Of a stretch of DNA of 64,000 nucleotides, positions 13,101 through 25,929 are shown one piece after another. Within the stretch, counting starts at the first letter, position 1. The number at the start of each line of letters is the position of its first letter. Origin of the DNA: Smittia aterrima (lineage: Eukaryota; Arthropoda; Insecta; Diptera; Chironomidae); contig CP093829.1 in the NCBI GenBank assembly GCA_033063855.1, positions 5,218,243-5,282,242 of the forward strand, written 5' to 3'. A program made the translations under genes and the position numbers. The notes beneath the pieces are model-generated. The model had not been told where the DNA came from and made no database searches. It worked only from the letters and a program-made list of their open reading frames with translations.

Positions 13101-16100
13101 TTTAAGGTTGAAACATTCTCAAATGACGTTGAAAGATTCTTAACGATTCGTCGATTGAAACGACCAAACTCACAGCTTGCAAAATCTGATGTTGAGTCCA
13201 TGCTCATCTTACGACTTGAGTTCTCCATGTCGCTGTAAATCGAAGCGAGACTTGAACGAGCTGACGACATTCGCTGATGCCAAGCCTCGGAGCTAATGTA
13301 ACCGGAACTTCCATCGCCCATGCTTTGAGAGATGAACTTGAAGTCATCGTTGTCAAGTGAAAGAGCTGCGGGCATATCGAGTGGATTCGTTCGAAACGAA
13401 ATATTTTGAGCGCTGTCACTGACAGAAAACGAGTTGAGTGAGTTCGTTTCAGAAATTGAGCTGCTAATGTCACTGATAAAGTCTGATCCGTAGTTTGATG
13501 ATCCATGCGTGTTTCCTGATGACGAATGAGTGTTTGTGGTTGATGATGAAGTGGATGAGTATGGTTGAACAGGAGCAAGGAAGACTTGCGAACACAGAAT
13601 ACGCTGTGGCGAGTGAAGCCAGTGAACTTTAAAAGAAGTTCCACGAAATGAAATGGCAACAGAACCGAAAACCATTTCGCCGACGCCTTTCGAGTCAGGA
13701 TTAGGTCGACCATACTGCGAAAGAATAAAATGAAGTTTTTGATTTAACAAACAACAAGTTTTGATGCTCACCTTGTACGGCTTTCCATCACAGTACTCGA
13801 CATGATTCTTCTCGTTTTTCAGTGGAGAAGGTTTATTGACGTTTAATGCAATATGCTGCGTTTGCTGTGTGGACGTCAACGGCTCGAGAGCACTCGAGTC
13901 AAAGAGCAAACGTCGACCACGCCAATCACATTCTCTAAACAGCAAAACTCGAACCTGATCCTTGCTGAATGGAAACTGACTGCAAAAGTAAATTCATTTG
14001 TCAATTTTTTTTAAATTGGAGTCAAGTGTTTGCGCAGTTCAATCATCACCAAACCGATCGATCATGAACTTTAGTCTTTAAATCAACGAGAATGTAAAAA
14101 TAACTTTTTGTTGCAAGGGAAATCAAAATAAGAAGAGTCATCATGACGCAAACCTTTTCATTCATCGACGAATGACGAAACTCCTTTTTACGAAAGCAAA
14201 CACAACGTTTGTCATTTAAAAATTATTTTTAAATCTCCGATTAGCGATCTCAGCGACTTTTTATGAATGAAAATCCTCAACGGAGATGAAACGAGCCAAA
14301 AGAATAAGAAAGTGTCGGAAGGAAGTTGAGATCGTCACATTTACAAAAAAAAAATATTTTATTGATCGATTCGTTTTTCACTTGCCCTTCCATTAGCTCA
14401 TGAAATGTGTAAGTCAATGCCACGCTACGGACAAATTCACATGACTCGAAGTCTGATAACAAAGAAAGACAAACAGGCGCGACTTCGAAAACAAAAATTC
14501 CGCTCGCGTTTGCGGTACGTGATGATGGGAAAGAGTCACAAGACTTGGCAAAATGTTTATTATTGGCATCCCGCCGATCCCACACATCTCATCTCCGGTC
14601 ACGGACCATCGTGTACACATTATTCTCGCCCTCGATTACTTAATTAACTGTTTGTCGTTTCGTTTCGTCTGTTGACTCGCGGGCTGTGTCACATGCTTTG
14701 AAGCTATTTTTAGCTCTCGCCACAACAATTGAAGACAATTCATCATCGTTAACTGTTTTTGCTGTCGCTGAGATAACCGATTGAAGAGATTTGCGATTAC
14801 TTTCTTATCAGCAAAGTAACGATTGTGTCGATAAACTATAAAATTGTTTTCCACGAAAAGACGTTAATAAAAGTCACGCAGAAATATTTTTGTTCACGAG
14901 AGGATGTTAATTCGAGTCTCATGTTTGATCAAAGCGGCTTAGTCAAGAATTACCCCTTTCCAACCTATTGACGTCTGTGATAAGCTCAAAATGTTTTCAT
15001 TCAGCAGCCAGTGAAGCTTAAAACGCTAAATAATTAGTAATTAGCAGCTAAAGCCACACAAGTCGGAAAATTAAGTTTAATCGAATTCACGTGTTTCTAT
15101 TTTTAAATTTGCGGTGAAGATCACAACTTTTGCTTCTTCATTGATACGTCGAGCGGGAGCTGATATTGCACTCGTTTCGCTCTTTTTACTCGATGATAAA
15201 CAATTATTTTATCACGTTCCCGTCGCTCTGTTTATGTTCTTAGTCAGTTGAGCGTTTGGAATTATGATGAGATTTTATTATTAACTTGATAAAACCGGCG
15301 AGATGAATGGCGATGCGGATAAAGCAAACAATCACGAGATTTTTCCTCGTGGGGACTTACCCAGAAGAGTCTTATGCGAGCTAAAACAATTTGATTGCTC
15401 TATGACTTTTTAAGTTATTTGCTCAGTTGTCAACAGATGAGTCTTGTGATCTCCGCGATCTGGTTTCATCCGATGAGATGAAACTTTCCACTGACTTAAT
15501 AATTGCGTCAAACAATTAGCGACATTTCGAAGTCTCGCGACGCGATGACCGATATTTTGGAAATTTCCAGTTAAAATAATTGAAGAAGTCGTGATTATGA
15601 TTGAGATTGAGTTGTTAGCAACCGACTCATTTACTGCAGAGAATTTAAAGCCGATTCGTGTGTAAATTCTTTTCCGATCGATAAGATAACAAGTCACAAC
15701 TGAGTGATTTGTATTTGATTTTGTTGTATCCGTGATAAGTCGACTTGAGGTCTACGGAATCTTAAATTGAGTCTACCAACTGTCGATCTCATTAAACTCG
15801 CAGCTTTGTTTATTTAAGATAAACGAAGATGACTGAGATGAAGGGACTTGCGTAAGTGATTCTTTTAAAATATTTCCCAACATTTTGCACACTCATCATT
15901 GTCATCTTTCGCTAAAGTAAACTTTTTAACGAGTTGCAGACTTTGTAAACATTTTTGTTTGTTTCGCATTGCGAAATGTTTCTTTTAATGAAACAATGGT
16001 AAAAGTTCTGACACTCCTGACGGATGCGACTTAGCGACGTCTGCAAATCACATGATCGTCTCTATTTACACAGTGAGCGAATAAATATGGAGATGACTGT

Positions 16101-16599
16101 TGATGAGAAATGAGGCGTAAGTATCCGCTTAGGCGTTTGAAGAGAAACCTTTTCTGTTTGCTCGTTGATCATCAAAGAGATTTCCGCCCAATCTTCGCGG
16201 TTGAAATATGATAAACTCACAAACTTGAGGAAAAACCTCTTTCGGATGATTTACTTTGAAGTCGTCTGTGCGATCGAGAAAAAGATTTTAGGCAAGTTCA
16301 AGTTACATAAACGCGTGACCGTCACGAGCAACCTGCAAAACAAAACTTTGCCTTCGTATTCAAATGAATTTTTTATCCAAAAAGAGTTTACGTGCCTCTC
16401 ATCACTGCGCGCTTTACCTTTGAGATTGTATGAGGTCTCAGACAAGCCCATCGAAAGATCGCCGATGATGATTGAATGACGCGCATTTTATGCAAAACAA
16501 TTTCTCGCCAAATCGAATCTGAACTCACCTTGACGAAGTGTGTGGCGACGATTGCTTCACCAGTTTCCGTTTGTTAAACAGTTTATTGAACAATGCCAT
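10143..16599 (-). CDS. FNIP: folliculin-interacting protein
   Basis: Six exons (16599-16529, 13979-13772, 13714-12752, 12695-12511, 12457-10678, 10619-10143) join in compatible phases to 1227 aa. The first exon encodes MALFNKLFNKR and is separated from the rest by a 2.55-kb intron in which I see no other gene. FNIP hallmarks follow: QFPFSKDQVRVLLFRECDWR and GRRLLFDSS (longin/DENN N-region), GEMVFGSVAISFRG, NPLDMPA, WINSSQWLTDLF, TAVLTHHLGWV, YNALWAQLGDLYGAI and FIRCSE. The last exon holds the C-terminal DENN part. FNIP binds folliculin and AMPK; the FLCN-FNIP complex is a GAP for RagC/D on lysosomes and controls mTORC1 and TFEB signalling. A Ser-rich insert at about 13.2-13.6 kb is probably disordered. 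The next gene, SMSr, follows on the same strand about 1.9 kb away. Confidence 0.92.
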
Positions 16600-18547
16600 G
16601 TCTCGTTTATCTTTAGCTGTTCATTTTCTTAGAACTTATTATCACCTCAGCTGTGTTTTGAATTATCTTCACTGTTCGGTCTTTCCCGAAGCGGTTTTCA
16701 TTTTCTAACAAACTCAATTTTCGCACTTCAATATTCTCATAATCAACACTCGAGCATCTGCTTCGTCTTGTTTGGTTTCATTGACTTCTTTTGATACTTT
16801 AATTAAATTCACATGTGATTATTCACGTCGCGAGTCGAAATAGATTCTTCGTCAATCGAAATCACACTCGCGACGGGCGCGCAATAGAATGAAACCAATA
16901 TTTGAGCGTTTACTCCACAAAAGCTGACGAATCTCCGTTGAGAAGAAGAAAAAATGTTAACTTAACACATTGAATAAATGCTGAGAGATCTGAAATGAGA
17001 TGAAAAACGAATTAGCTTAATCAGAAAGTCGCATGCGTTGTGAAGACAATTAGGGTCAGCAAATTGATGCTTTGAACTTGTTTCCACAAACATCGAAAGC
17101 ATCAACAAAGTGCGGAGGAATTTTTGCGAAACTTTTTGCTTTCCTTTCTCAATTTCCGCGCACACTAACGAACGCCATGCGGTTGTGGCGATGAGAGAAA
17201 GGGTCAACAGAAAAAAGCGTCATCATCGATCAATTGAAATGATAATCGCAATAATTCATTGAAAGAGAAAATTTTCATTCACAGGTGAACTCGTCGAAAT
17301 TTAAATCGCGACTTGTGGCGTCATCGACGAACCCACCTCCAAATCACGTGTTTCTATTTTAAGTTTATCGGTCATATGATTTTATTTCGAGTCGTTTCAC
17401 TTCTTCGCTTGTAGTAGTCGAACGACGAGTAAGAGAATAATAAACAAGCGTCAATTGGAAGGCATGAAGAGGAAGTTTCATGATGGACAGTGAAATCCCA
17501 TTTTGCAAGAAGTCTCAAGTTCAACGAACAGAAATTTCCCACGAACAATCACGTTTCAAACTAACATCAATCAAAGATGAGCCGGGTGGATTAGTGAACT
17601 TGATCCCGTGACGGAAACATTTCTACATTTAAGATCAACCACAGAAACAATTCACACTCGGACGTGATAAATGACGATCGTTTCTCTCGAGTCTTCACGA
17701 TATTTTTCACTGACACGCGAAGCCGATTATTTTTATTTCTTGTTGACACTTTCGATGTGAAAAATCTATTAAACTTTTGCATGCTTTTAGAAACTTCCAT
17801 AAAATTGTTTTTCTGTTGACACAGAAACAAGTTTCAGACGATGACACATTTTCGTACCTGAACGTGCTTGTGATTTAGATTATTTTTGGTCTTTTGGATA
17901 ATCCTTTCGTGTAATCCTTTGATCACGAAATCGTCGAGACTTTGAAGATTTTTTTTTAATACCAAACCGCGACAATTTCGCAACGCGATGTTTACTCTTC
18001 GAGCTCTCTTCACAAAATGAAGAAACTTTTCTCGTTGTGTGTAGTCGTCTTACTCGAATTGCTATAGAAGAGAAAATTGAGAACTGAAACGTCTTGAAAG
18101 TGAGCTTCGCGAGTAAAAAAAAGCTTCTTCTGATTTTCCATCAGACTCAAATCTTCTCTGTTGTTCAAATATATTTTCTTTTTTCTTTCTGCTGTTAGCA
18201 TCTTGAGTTACAATAAATTCAAAATATTAACTATCATCAGAATAACTCTCTTTATCATGTTTACCAACAAAGTCTGAGAAGCACTCAAAGTGTGCGCCAT
18301 AAACTTTACGAATACAACTTTGGTATTAAAATCTCGCTACGAATGAAAGTTTCTGTTTTGTTTTAGTGATTTTGATGAATGAGAAATGGAATGTGCCAAT
18401 TATGCAAACGCGAGTTTAATTGAAGTGCCAATAAATTAGAATTCGAGCGAGATCTTGAAAAATTGCTCGAAAGACTAGAAAGGAAGAAAATTTTATTGTT
18501 TCTTAAAGAAAAAGCTCTTTTGATATTTAAGAAGCTCAGCTTGAATT
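16600..18547. other. intergenic, FNIP promoter side, nothing further seen
   Basis: Between the FNIP start and the SMSr stop. Frames are short and unlike proteins I know. FNIP promoter elements are expected near 16.6-17 kb but no motif is distinct enough to call. Confidence 0.45.
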
Positions 18548-21500
18548 TCAGTTTTCTTTCTTTGGTCCACCGTTGGATAATTTCTTGTGATCAATCTCAT
18601 CACGATTAAGCGATGATGACAAGTCAACCATCGATCGTCTTAGTTTCTCTCCAATATTTCCGTCTTCCGTGAGTTTACTTTTCTTAGAAGCCGTTTGAGA
18701 TTGCGACCGAGATGATCGTTGTTGGCGTTTGGCGCGTTCGTGATTATTTTGTTGGGCAACCCAATAACGTCGAGCTGTCAGCATACAAACATCTTTAGCT
18801 TCTATCAGCAATTGACCAAAGCTTCTAAAAATATCTGACAAACTGCAGAACTCGTTGGGAATAATTCCATCGACAGAGCTTTCAAAGTACGAGAACATCG
18901 GGAACCAGACACGAGTTCTGTTCGAGTCGTGCGACATAAGCGCTTGATTGTTGGCCAGCGTGTGATAATAAAGGAACAAGCGGGAAGCAATGTAAAAAGC
19001 GATGAAGACATCGATCGAATAATGTTCATGGGCAGCGAGAATGAAGAAGATTCCGAACATATTTAGCAGCCATGTCGTTGTGTGGAGGAAGTAGAGATTT
19101 CTTGGAGTATCTAAAATAGAAAACAAGTTAAATTAAAAAAGTTTGAAGTCCACAGCTGATGATTCCTTACATTCAGTGATAAAGAAATTGAGAAGGGTCA
19201 GGGCCACCGTGTGGCCGCTAAACATGTAATCGCCACATGTTCTCACTCCTTGTATGCTCATTCCTAGTCCACTCCATATTGTATAAGCTCGGCTTACTCG
19301 CTTCGACAGCATTTCAATTAGACCGAGACTTTGAATTTATAAACAAAAACATTTGAAATCAGAACGGAATTAAAATGAGTCAGTTAGCACTCTTACTTGT
19401 CTTCGTCATCAAATTTGTAGTCAGACGCTCGACATTGCAAGTGACTTCCAGGAACACTCAGAGATGTTATCAACATTGTAAAGCAACGGAGAAGAAATAC
19501 CGTACCGCCCATGGCGAAAAATCTTCTTAACAAAATTATTCTGTGAATATAGGAGAAAATTACTTTTTGCGCAAAGACGTAAACTCATTAATCAACTCAC
19601 CTATATTTATGAAATACCAAAACGCAAACCCAGACTGCAAAAAGCAGGGCACCCGTAACTTCACAAGCCCAAAAAGCCCAGCCAATGTGTGGAACGTTGT
19701 CCAGGAAGATATCAGGAAGAGGAGGATATCGTTTCGAGTCGGGGACACGCTCATGAACTACAACCATAACGAAAGCTGTTATCCAAGTCACCAGAAATGC
19801 ATAGCCTGAGAAAATGAAATGAAAACATTGAAAATATCTGACAACTTGTTGCTGCTTGAGACTAAAAGAAAATCGATTTTCCTTTCGCTTTTCTTCTCAT
19901 GTCTAGAAGGAATTTCTTCTTCATTAAAACGCATTCTATTTGCTTTAGTTATTTTGCAAACGAGGAAATATTTTTCCCTTATCATTAGAGCGATCAAAAA
20001 CATTTCATCAAACGTCAGTGAATTGCAACGAGTTTTATGTTTCATTTTAAGTGATGCTGATTGAAACGAATCAAATGCAGGGCTTTGGACTTTAATTCTA
20101 ATTTTAGAGGAACCTCCAACAGAAGTTAGTAATCAATTATTTTCATCGAAACAAAACAAAATTAGTTTATCACGAAGTTCCTGCCATGCGACGGTTTCTT
20201 CTTTCTCTTATCGAGAAATGATTACTCAGCTTTCAAAGAAAACAAAACAGAAGTTTCAATGACATTGGCATCGTCTAGCGACTTTGATAAGCTTTTGTTG
20301 ACATTCAATGTTCTCGTATTGCCAAAGATCACTCGACTTAGCGTTAGAATTGCAAAACAAAGAACTCGTGATAAGCGTCGTGGGAGAATGGCAATTTATT
20401 TGGCGAAAATGAGGGAACAAGGACAAACGCTTTGTTCATCAATTTATTTGATGGCGCGCTATTTACGTCACAATTCTTCTTTGTCGTTCCAACCATAAAT
20501 TAAAGAAGAAAAATCGTGTGATGACTCAATTACTCTCATTTCCCTTCGCTTGCCACTCATCGGCACATGAAAAGTTTTCACTGGAATACAAAGCTATGCA
20601 GCATTGCCCCATCATAACTAACATTCCATTGAGAGCAACGTTTTCATTTGGCGAAGGTGAAAATAAAGACAAACGAAAGCAAATCTCTCGCACACACGAA
20701 TCGTCGCTAACGGTGAATTGTTTGCTTCCACGTCGGATGTTTTTCACCGTAGCAAACACTAAATGTTAACGGATTAGCTCAAGCTCGTGGTCAGACGTTT
20801 TTTTTTACGAAAATCCACACGAAGTAAGCATGTGACACTTTCCGGGTTGAGTTTCATCATCTTAAAAGCGAAATTTATTCAAAACAAAGCATTTGCGAAA
20901 CTTGAAGATTGATGATGGAGCTAACAATAGAATGTCCTTAGTCAACAAGCTCTTGATTATAGATTCTTAATGAGCTGTGAGTAATCTCGAAATGTGAGTT
21001 CTTTCAAGACTCTTCATAATTTCAAGTGTTGCAACATGCATCATACTTCACAATAATGATTCATTCTGCAATTGACGACAGGTAAACAAAAGCTTTTTGC
21101 ATCCAGTGAGATGTCAAAAGTGAGAAGGTCAAGGCCTCGCGACAATTTCTTCATGCTCAATAGAACGGAACAATGTCGCATCAGGAGTAAAGTACGAAAA
21201 GTACGTGTGGAGGCAGCGAATGTTTTAAAATTGTTTATTCAGATCGCATCGACTATTAAAGTAACTTTTTGCTGCTTCTGCCTCGAGGACAAGAAACTCA
21301 ATCGATCGTCGATAAGTCGCTCGATGTCACAACAGAAATAGAAGTTTTGTCGACGTCGTTAAAATATTTTTAGACGCATTGACCGATTGTGATTCCCCGC
21401 AAGTGTCCAAAGTCGCACGAACGATAAAATTTATCTGTGGCAGTGAGATTTAAAGTCGTAACTTATCTAATAACGTAGCAAAAAAGATTTCTACGTTTTG

Positions 21501-22138
21501 AGAGTTGGTATGCATGCACCTGAGACTTCGTTCTCATTAATATTATCAAGGACTTGCTTTTGCAGTTTGCACAAGACGAAAAACCCGCCATTCTCTAACA
21601 CAGATTACTCACTTATTGATACAGCGGTCTTGAAGAATTCAGGTTGAATACATGTAGCATATTGGCCTGAGTTGCTGCCGTCAACACTATTTGCTGGTGA
21701 GATTCGATTGTGTTCGTTGTGCAAGCGATCGACTGTGTTATCCTGACTGAAGATGCTGTGATTATTTTGATAGTTGTTGGTCGGAGGGTTTTGCGAAAGC
21801 AAATTGGTGATAAGGTTGTTCTGGTTGTCGATTATTCCCAAATAAACTAAACAATTTCGATTCTCTTGCTGGATCTTGTTCACAACGAGCGAGAATCGCT
21901 TAAGATCTCCAAGTAAAAGATGATACTTGTGCTCGAGTCTGTAGATATCACGTTCATTTAGTATCAGTAATGACTTTCCATCGATTTTCTCATGTCTAAG
22001 TGCATTTAAGATCGTCTCGCACACTCCTTTTTCACGTTTTAGGAACAAGTAAACTTGCTCAATCGTAAAATTCAAAATACTTTCGTTCATCTTACTAAAT
22101 CTATCATTGTTTAACAAAATATCGTCGACGGAAAACAT
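18548..22138 (-). CDS. SMSr: sphingomyelin synthase-related protein (SAMD8/SMSr)
   Basis: Five exons (22138-21613, 19805-19601, 19540-19397, 19328-19171, 19110-18548) give 531 aa. Exon 1 encodes a SAM domain at about residues 15-85 and a disordered Asn-rich linker. The rest is the multispanning lipid-phosphatase-like core: HERVPDSKRYPPLPDI, GALLFAVWVCVLVFHKYR, SLSVPGSHLQC, CGDYMFSGHT and AAHEHYSIDVFIAFY. The catalytic triad of this family is visible as H331, H374 and D378. SMSr is an ER enzyme making small amounts of ceramide phosphoethanolamine and acts in ceramide homeostasis. The Ser/Lys-rich cytosolic tail (QRSSRSQSQTASKKSK) is longer than in vertebrates. Intron 1 is 1.8 kb and holds no recognisable gene. 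The gene is divergent from IST1 across 351 nt. Confidence 0.93.
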
Positions 22139-22489
22139 CCTCGCGTTGCCACATTCATTTATCTATCAATTTATCAAGCACGACCGAACTAGGGAACTTC
22201 TAAAACGCGAATGAACATTTACGAAGAAATAAAAAACATTTGATTCAGTTGCGCTCCCTCGAAGCAGTGTCTTCAAAAAAAAACAAGATTGGATGTGCGC
22301 ACTTTTGCGAAAAGCGCTTGTGTTTGAACTTTCCACAAAGTTCCCAATCGTTCCACAAAGTTCCATATTGGAAAGTTGAAACAAGTTAGACGAAAGCGCT
22401 TTCAATGGAAAGTTAAAACCCTCTGTAAAATCGTAAACACAAAGTGAATCATTCGTGAGAAGCTAAAATTAGTTAATTCCGTTTAAACA
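22139..22489. promoter_or_regulatory. bidirectional promoter region of SMSr and IST1
   Basis: 351 nt separate two divergent start codons. Short direct repeats (GTTCCACAAAGTTCCCAATC and GTTCCACAAAGTTCCATAT) lie around 22.33-22.37 kb. No TATA box is obvious. Confidence 0.5.
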
Positions 22490-24116
22490 ATGTTCTCAAG
22501 TGGTCCAAACTACAATAAGCTGAAGACGAATCTTCGTCTTGCAGTCAATCGATTGAAGCTGTTAGAGAAGAAGAAGACAGAGACGAATCAAAAAGCCAGG
22601 AAGGAGATTGCTGGTGAGAAATATTATTTTCTGATGTTTTGCGCAATATTTTCATCCTGTTGCGTCTGTTGATAGATTTCTTGGCAATCAACAAACCAGA
22701 TCGGGCGAGGATCCGCGTAGAATCAATTATTCGCGAAGATGTAAGTCAAATTCCTTTAATCAGTTAACGATGACTCATTTGATTAATCATTGTGACCTTC
22801 GTAGTATTTGGTCGAAGCGATGGAAATTCTTGAGATGTTCTGGTAAGAGAAATGAGAGAAAGTAATGAAATAGATTGTGATCCAGTTTCTTTCTTTTAGC
22901 GATTTGATTCTTGCTCGTTTCGGTTTGGTTACTCAATTGAAGGAGCTCGACGAAGGAATATCAGAAGCAGTCGCAAGTATAATCTGGGTCGCTCCAAGAT
23001 TGCAAGCTGATGTTGCTGAGCTAAAAGTCATCTCCGATATGTTGACCTCAAAGTATGGGAAGCCTTATGCTGATGCTTGTCGTGCTTCTGTTCATCCAGC
23101 AAATGTTTCTGAGAAACTTCAACATAAGATGAGCATTCAAGCTCCACCAAAATTGCTGGTTGAGAAATATCTCATCGAAATAGCAAAAATCTTCAACATC
23201 GACTATGAACCCGATCAATCAATTATGCAAAGTGATCAACGGCCAGATGGATTTTTGATTGATTTGAATGATAAGAACAATCTTGATGGAAATATTCCAG
23301 CGCCTCCAGGGCCAGGATTCATGAATTTTCCTCAACCACCTCCATTGCCGCCGTCATTCGGTCCAGGTAACATCCCCTTCCATTATCCAGCTCTGCCCAC
23401 CAACAATCCTCCGTTCAACTATCCAGGACCGTCAAACAATATTCCGTTCAACTATCCTGGTCATTCGAATAACAACAGCAACAATAATGGCAACAACAAC
23501 GGCGGTGGTGGCATTTCCGCTTCATTTGACAACGTACCAAGTGCTCCAACATACAATTATAGCAATTACAATATTCCACCATCAAAGCAGTCTCCAGATC
23601 AATGTGAAAAGAAAGATTTGAACGTAAACTTTATGAGCGTAAGTAGAGAATTTTAATTATTTTATAAGTGTGCACGGGAATTTCTTATCTTTCGCTATCT
23701 ATTGCACGCTCAGGAGGAAAAGAGACACGAATCGATGCCACCACCTTACTCGTCGATTAGTCCAGACGATAATATTCAGGTAAGACTAACAGCTCTTGTT
23801 GTGACTAATTTACTTTTTACTCATCTAACGCTTTCGTAACTAATATCATTGGACTTCATCGTAAGTTACACAAACTCTTCCATGCTTCGATTCTTATCGC
23901 TCTTTGTGATTCATCTGATTGATAACGTTTCCTTCTTTTCAGTCTTCTGCGAAACCAAAACCACAACCACGATCAAAGCTTCCAGATTTACCAAACGTAC
24001 CATCAAATTTGCCGGACGTGCCTGATGATAACGAAAATGAGAACAAAGCTGACGATTCCGAGATCGATTTTGATGATTTGTCGAGAAGATTTGAAGAACT
24101 CAAGAAGCGACATTAA
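22490..24116 (+). CDS. IST1: IST1, ESCRT-III-associated factor
   Basis: Six exons (22490-22613, 22676-22740, 22805-22842, 22900-23638, 23714-23779, 23943-24116) give 401 aa. Residues 1 to about 175 are the helical IST1 domain (FSSGPNYNKLKTNLRLAVNR; ARIRVESIIREDYLVEAMEI; ELDEGISEAVASIIWVAPRL), which adopts an ESCRT-III fold. A Pro/Asn-rich disordered linker follows. The last exon encodes two MIT-interacting motifs: MIM2-like KLPDLPNVPSNLPDV (356-370) and MIM1 EIDFDDLSRRFEELKKRH (384-401), which bind MIT domains of VPS4, LIP5 and spastin-type proteins. IST1 regulates VPS4 and acts in abscission, endosomal sorting and nuclear envelope sealing. Its last intron and last exon are the source of the 3' part of the chimeric array that begins about 0.85 kb downstream. 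Confidence 0.94.
23850..23942 (+). promoter_or_regulatory. IST1 intronic segment with latent 5' splice site, shared with the chimeric array
   Basis: Within the last IST1 intron, GGACTTCATC is followed by GTAAGT at 23861-23866, a good donor that is not needed by IST1. The following bases up to the acceptor match the intron between exon 2 and exon 3 of the chimeric units (ACAAACTCTT; CGCTNTTTGTGATTNATCTG-like). Unit 3 preserves the stretch TTGGACTTCATCG almost unchanged at the end of its exon 2. This locates the velo/IST1 junction in the intron. Confidence 0.7.
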
Positions 24117-24716
24117 AAGTTGATAACTCATATTTATTTGATTTTCCGTTAATATCAAATTCTGGAATTTGAAACTTTTTTTAATCTTCATCGGGGAAAG
24201 TTTTCCTTCGAGTTCAACAAAATTAACAATTTGAAGAAAATCTCTTCAAGTTACTCAGTGTTTCAAAATAAATAATTATCTTATACAAAAATTTACTAAA
24301 AAGATTCAATAAACAAGGAATTTAAAGTTGACTAAACAAAATTGTTTCCATCGTTTTGAAAATCGTGACTTTAATTTCGCCTTAAGGCTCAATAGGGCCT
24401 TTTGTAGATAATTCACAAAATTGATTACCTGCAATACAAGAAAGATCCTCCTCACTTCATAGGCAATAAAATATTTGTCATTCGAGCTGCAGGTAAAGAA
24501 AATCAGCAATCATCAGTAGAGAATGTTGAACGGAAAACTTTTATTTAGGAAATCTACAGAAAAGATTTGTCGCATAACGATGATGATTATTTCGTTAATA
24601 TGTTGCAGTTCAATAATGTTCTTTAAGTTTGATATTCAAAATTGACAATAAAAAATGATTCCAGGCTTTTGAAATCTCGAATAAATTCATTTCGTAACTT
24701 AATCTCGCATGAAGAA
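24117..24716. other. IST1 3' region and degraded array repeats
   Basis: AATAAA at 24267-24272 can serve IST1. From about 24.36 to 24.54 kb a decayed copy of the upstream block seen before the units (CTGCAATACAAGAAAGA; AGGCAATAAA) is visible, followed by a second, better copy. No coding sequence. Confidence 0.45.
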
Positions 24717-24880
24717 CTTAGGGTTTTCTTATAATACACAAAACTGATTACCTGCTTTACAAGAGACTGATCCTTATTTCGAAGGCAATAAACTATTTGA
24801 CATTTCAGAAAATTCTTAAGACAATAGCAGTCTACAAACATCTTCTAAGAAGTTTAAACGTGAAAATTCATTTTCGAAGA
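24717..24880 (+). repeat. unit-upstream block, copy 1
   Basis: Begins CTTAGGGTTTTC and contains CTGATTACCTGCTTTACAAG, GGCAATAAACTATTTGA and GAAGTTTAAACGTGAAAATT. The same block lies at a similar distance before every unit from 1 to 6, so it travels with the duplications and probably contains the promoter. This copy lacks the central part with CAACGGATGCACAGGTAG. Confidence 0.75.
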
Positions 24881-24969
24881 AAAAATAATAGAACGTTTAA
24901 AGTTCAGAAGATATTTGGTGGAATCTTGTGAGAAAGATCCGTAAGTGCGCTTGTAATCGAAGAGAAATT

Positions 24970-25925
24970 ATGGAAATCAACCAACAATCTCAGCAGATTT
25001 ATAACGAAGGTTCAACTAACCAAACAATCTCGAATGATAAAATGGATCATCCAAATTCTCAGCAACAATCAGTTTCATCGGAACAAAAAGTTTCTTTATT
25101 GGAAGAGCACTACAAAACGATGGGCAAACCTGTTGGGGTTGTTCGACCAATGATGAACACAAACAATCAACCGATGAAAAGAAACCCAGCTCAGCGAGTT
25201 ATTCCTCAGCTTCGTGATCAGCAATTTCAGCAAGCTCTTCGTGAGACGCAAATAGAATGGCAACACCTTCGTGGTCTGCCAAGGCATCGTATTGATCAAT
25301 TATATCAGCAAAACCAACAGGAAATTCAGAAACTTTTTGCTGAGTTTGATGCGATTCGTAATGAGCCATATCAACAGCAAGTGCTTCGTTATCGGCAAAA
25401 ACAACAGCAACAGCAACTTATTCCTCAGATGCAAGAGAGTGATATGCAATTGCAGTTCCAACAGCGAGGTCAAAACTCCCGAAATTGAACCGGAAAAATT
25501 CTCGAGCTGCTGGCAAATGGTGAACAACGTTTGCTTAATGTCCCATTTATCAAAGAAAGAAACAATGTTCAAGAGGTTCTCGTTCAAAATGGGATTCAAA
25601 TCAAAAATAAAGAAAGGGCGATTGATTCAAATGTCGATATTGTCATCACAAAGCTTAAATTACAAGAGAACTTCATCGTTAATTACAAACTCTTTCTTGT
25701 TTTTTATTGCTATTTGTGATTTATCTGTTTGATGTTTCTTTTTTTTTAGTCGTCTGCAAAACCAAAACCGCAAGTAAAGCTTTCAAAACTACCATCAAAC
25801 TTGGCGAATGTGATTCAAGATTACGAGAAGGAAAATCCAATAAAGTTTTCATGAGAAATCCGCGAACGTTTGATTAAGAAGGCATTTGTAATCGTTCAAC
25901 AACTCCGTCTCTTCACACTCAATAA
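24970..25925 (+). pseudogene. chimera unit 1: velo-type Gln-rich front, IST1 MIM2, paired-RED relic; broken
   Basis: Starts MEINQQSQQIYNEGST. The part KVSLLEEHYKTMGKPVGVVR and MMNTNNQ aligns with velo GVSLEEYRKRTSVNRVGVVR and MMSNVNNQ. A TGA at 25486-25488 interrupts the frame just before the velo-derived segment LLANGEQRLLNVPF, which continues in the same frame afterwards. The donor has changed to GTTAAT. The next exon, after the acceptor near 25749, reads SSAKPKPQVKLSKLPSNLAN (IST1 MIM2 region) and runs directly into VIQDYEKENPIKFS, the start of a paired-domain RED half. A second TGA falls exactly where Pax proteins have Trp (FSWEIR), then EIRERLIK continues. Up to the first stop a 172-aa Gln-rich protein could still be made. 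I regard the locus as a decaying copy. Confidence 0.75.
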
Positions 25926-25929
25926 GAAG

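Noticed and set aside
14277..14647. Opposing frames within FNIP intron 1 (about 70-100 codons)
   Set aside because: No homology, no splice logic and mutual antisense; typical chance frames.
25486..25488. TGA read as selenocysteine in units 1 and 3
   Set aside because: No SECIS-like structure or selenoprotein context; other disruptions show decay.
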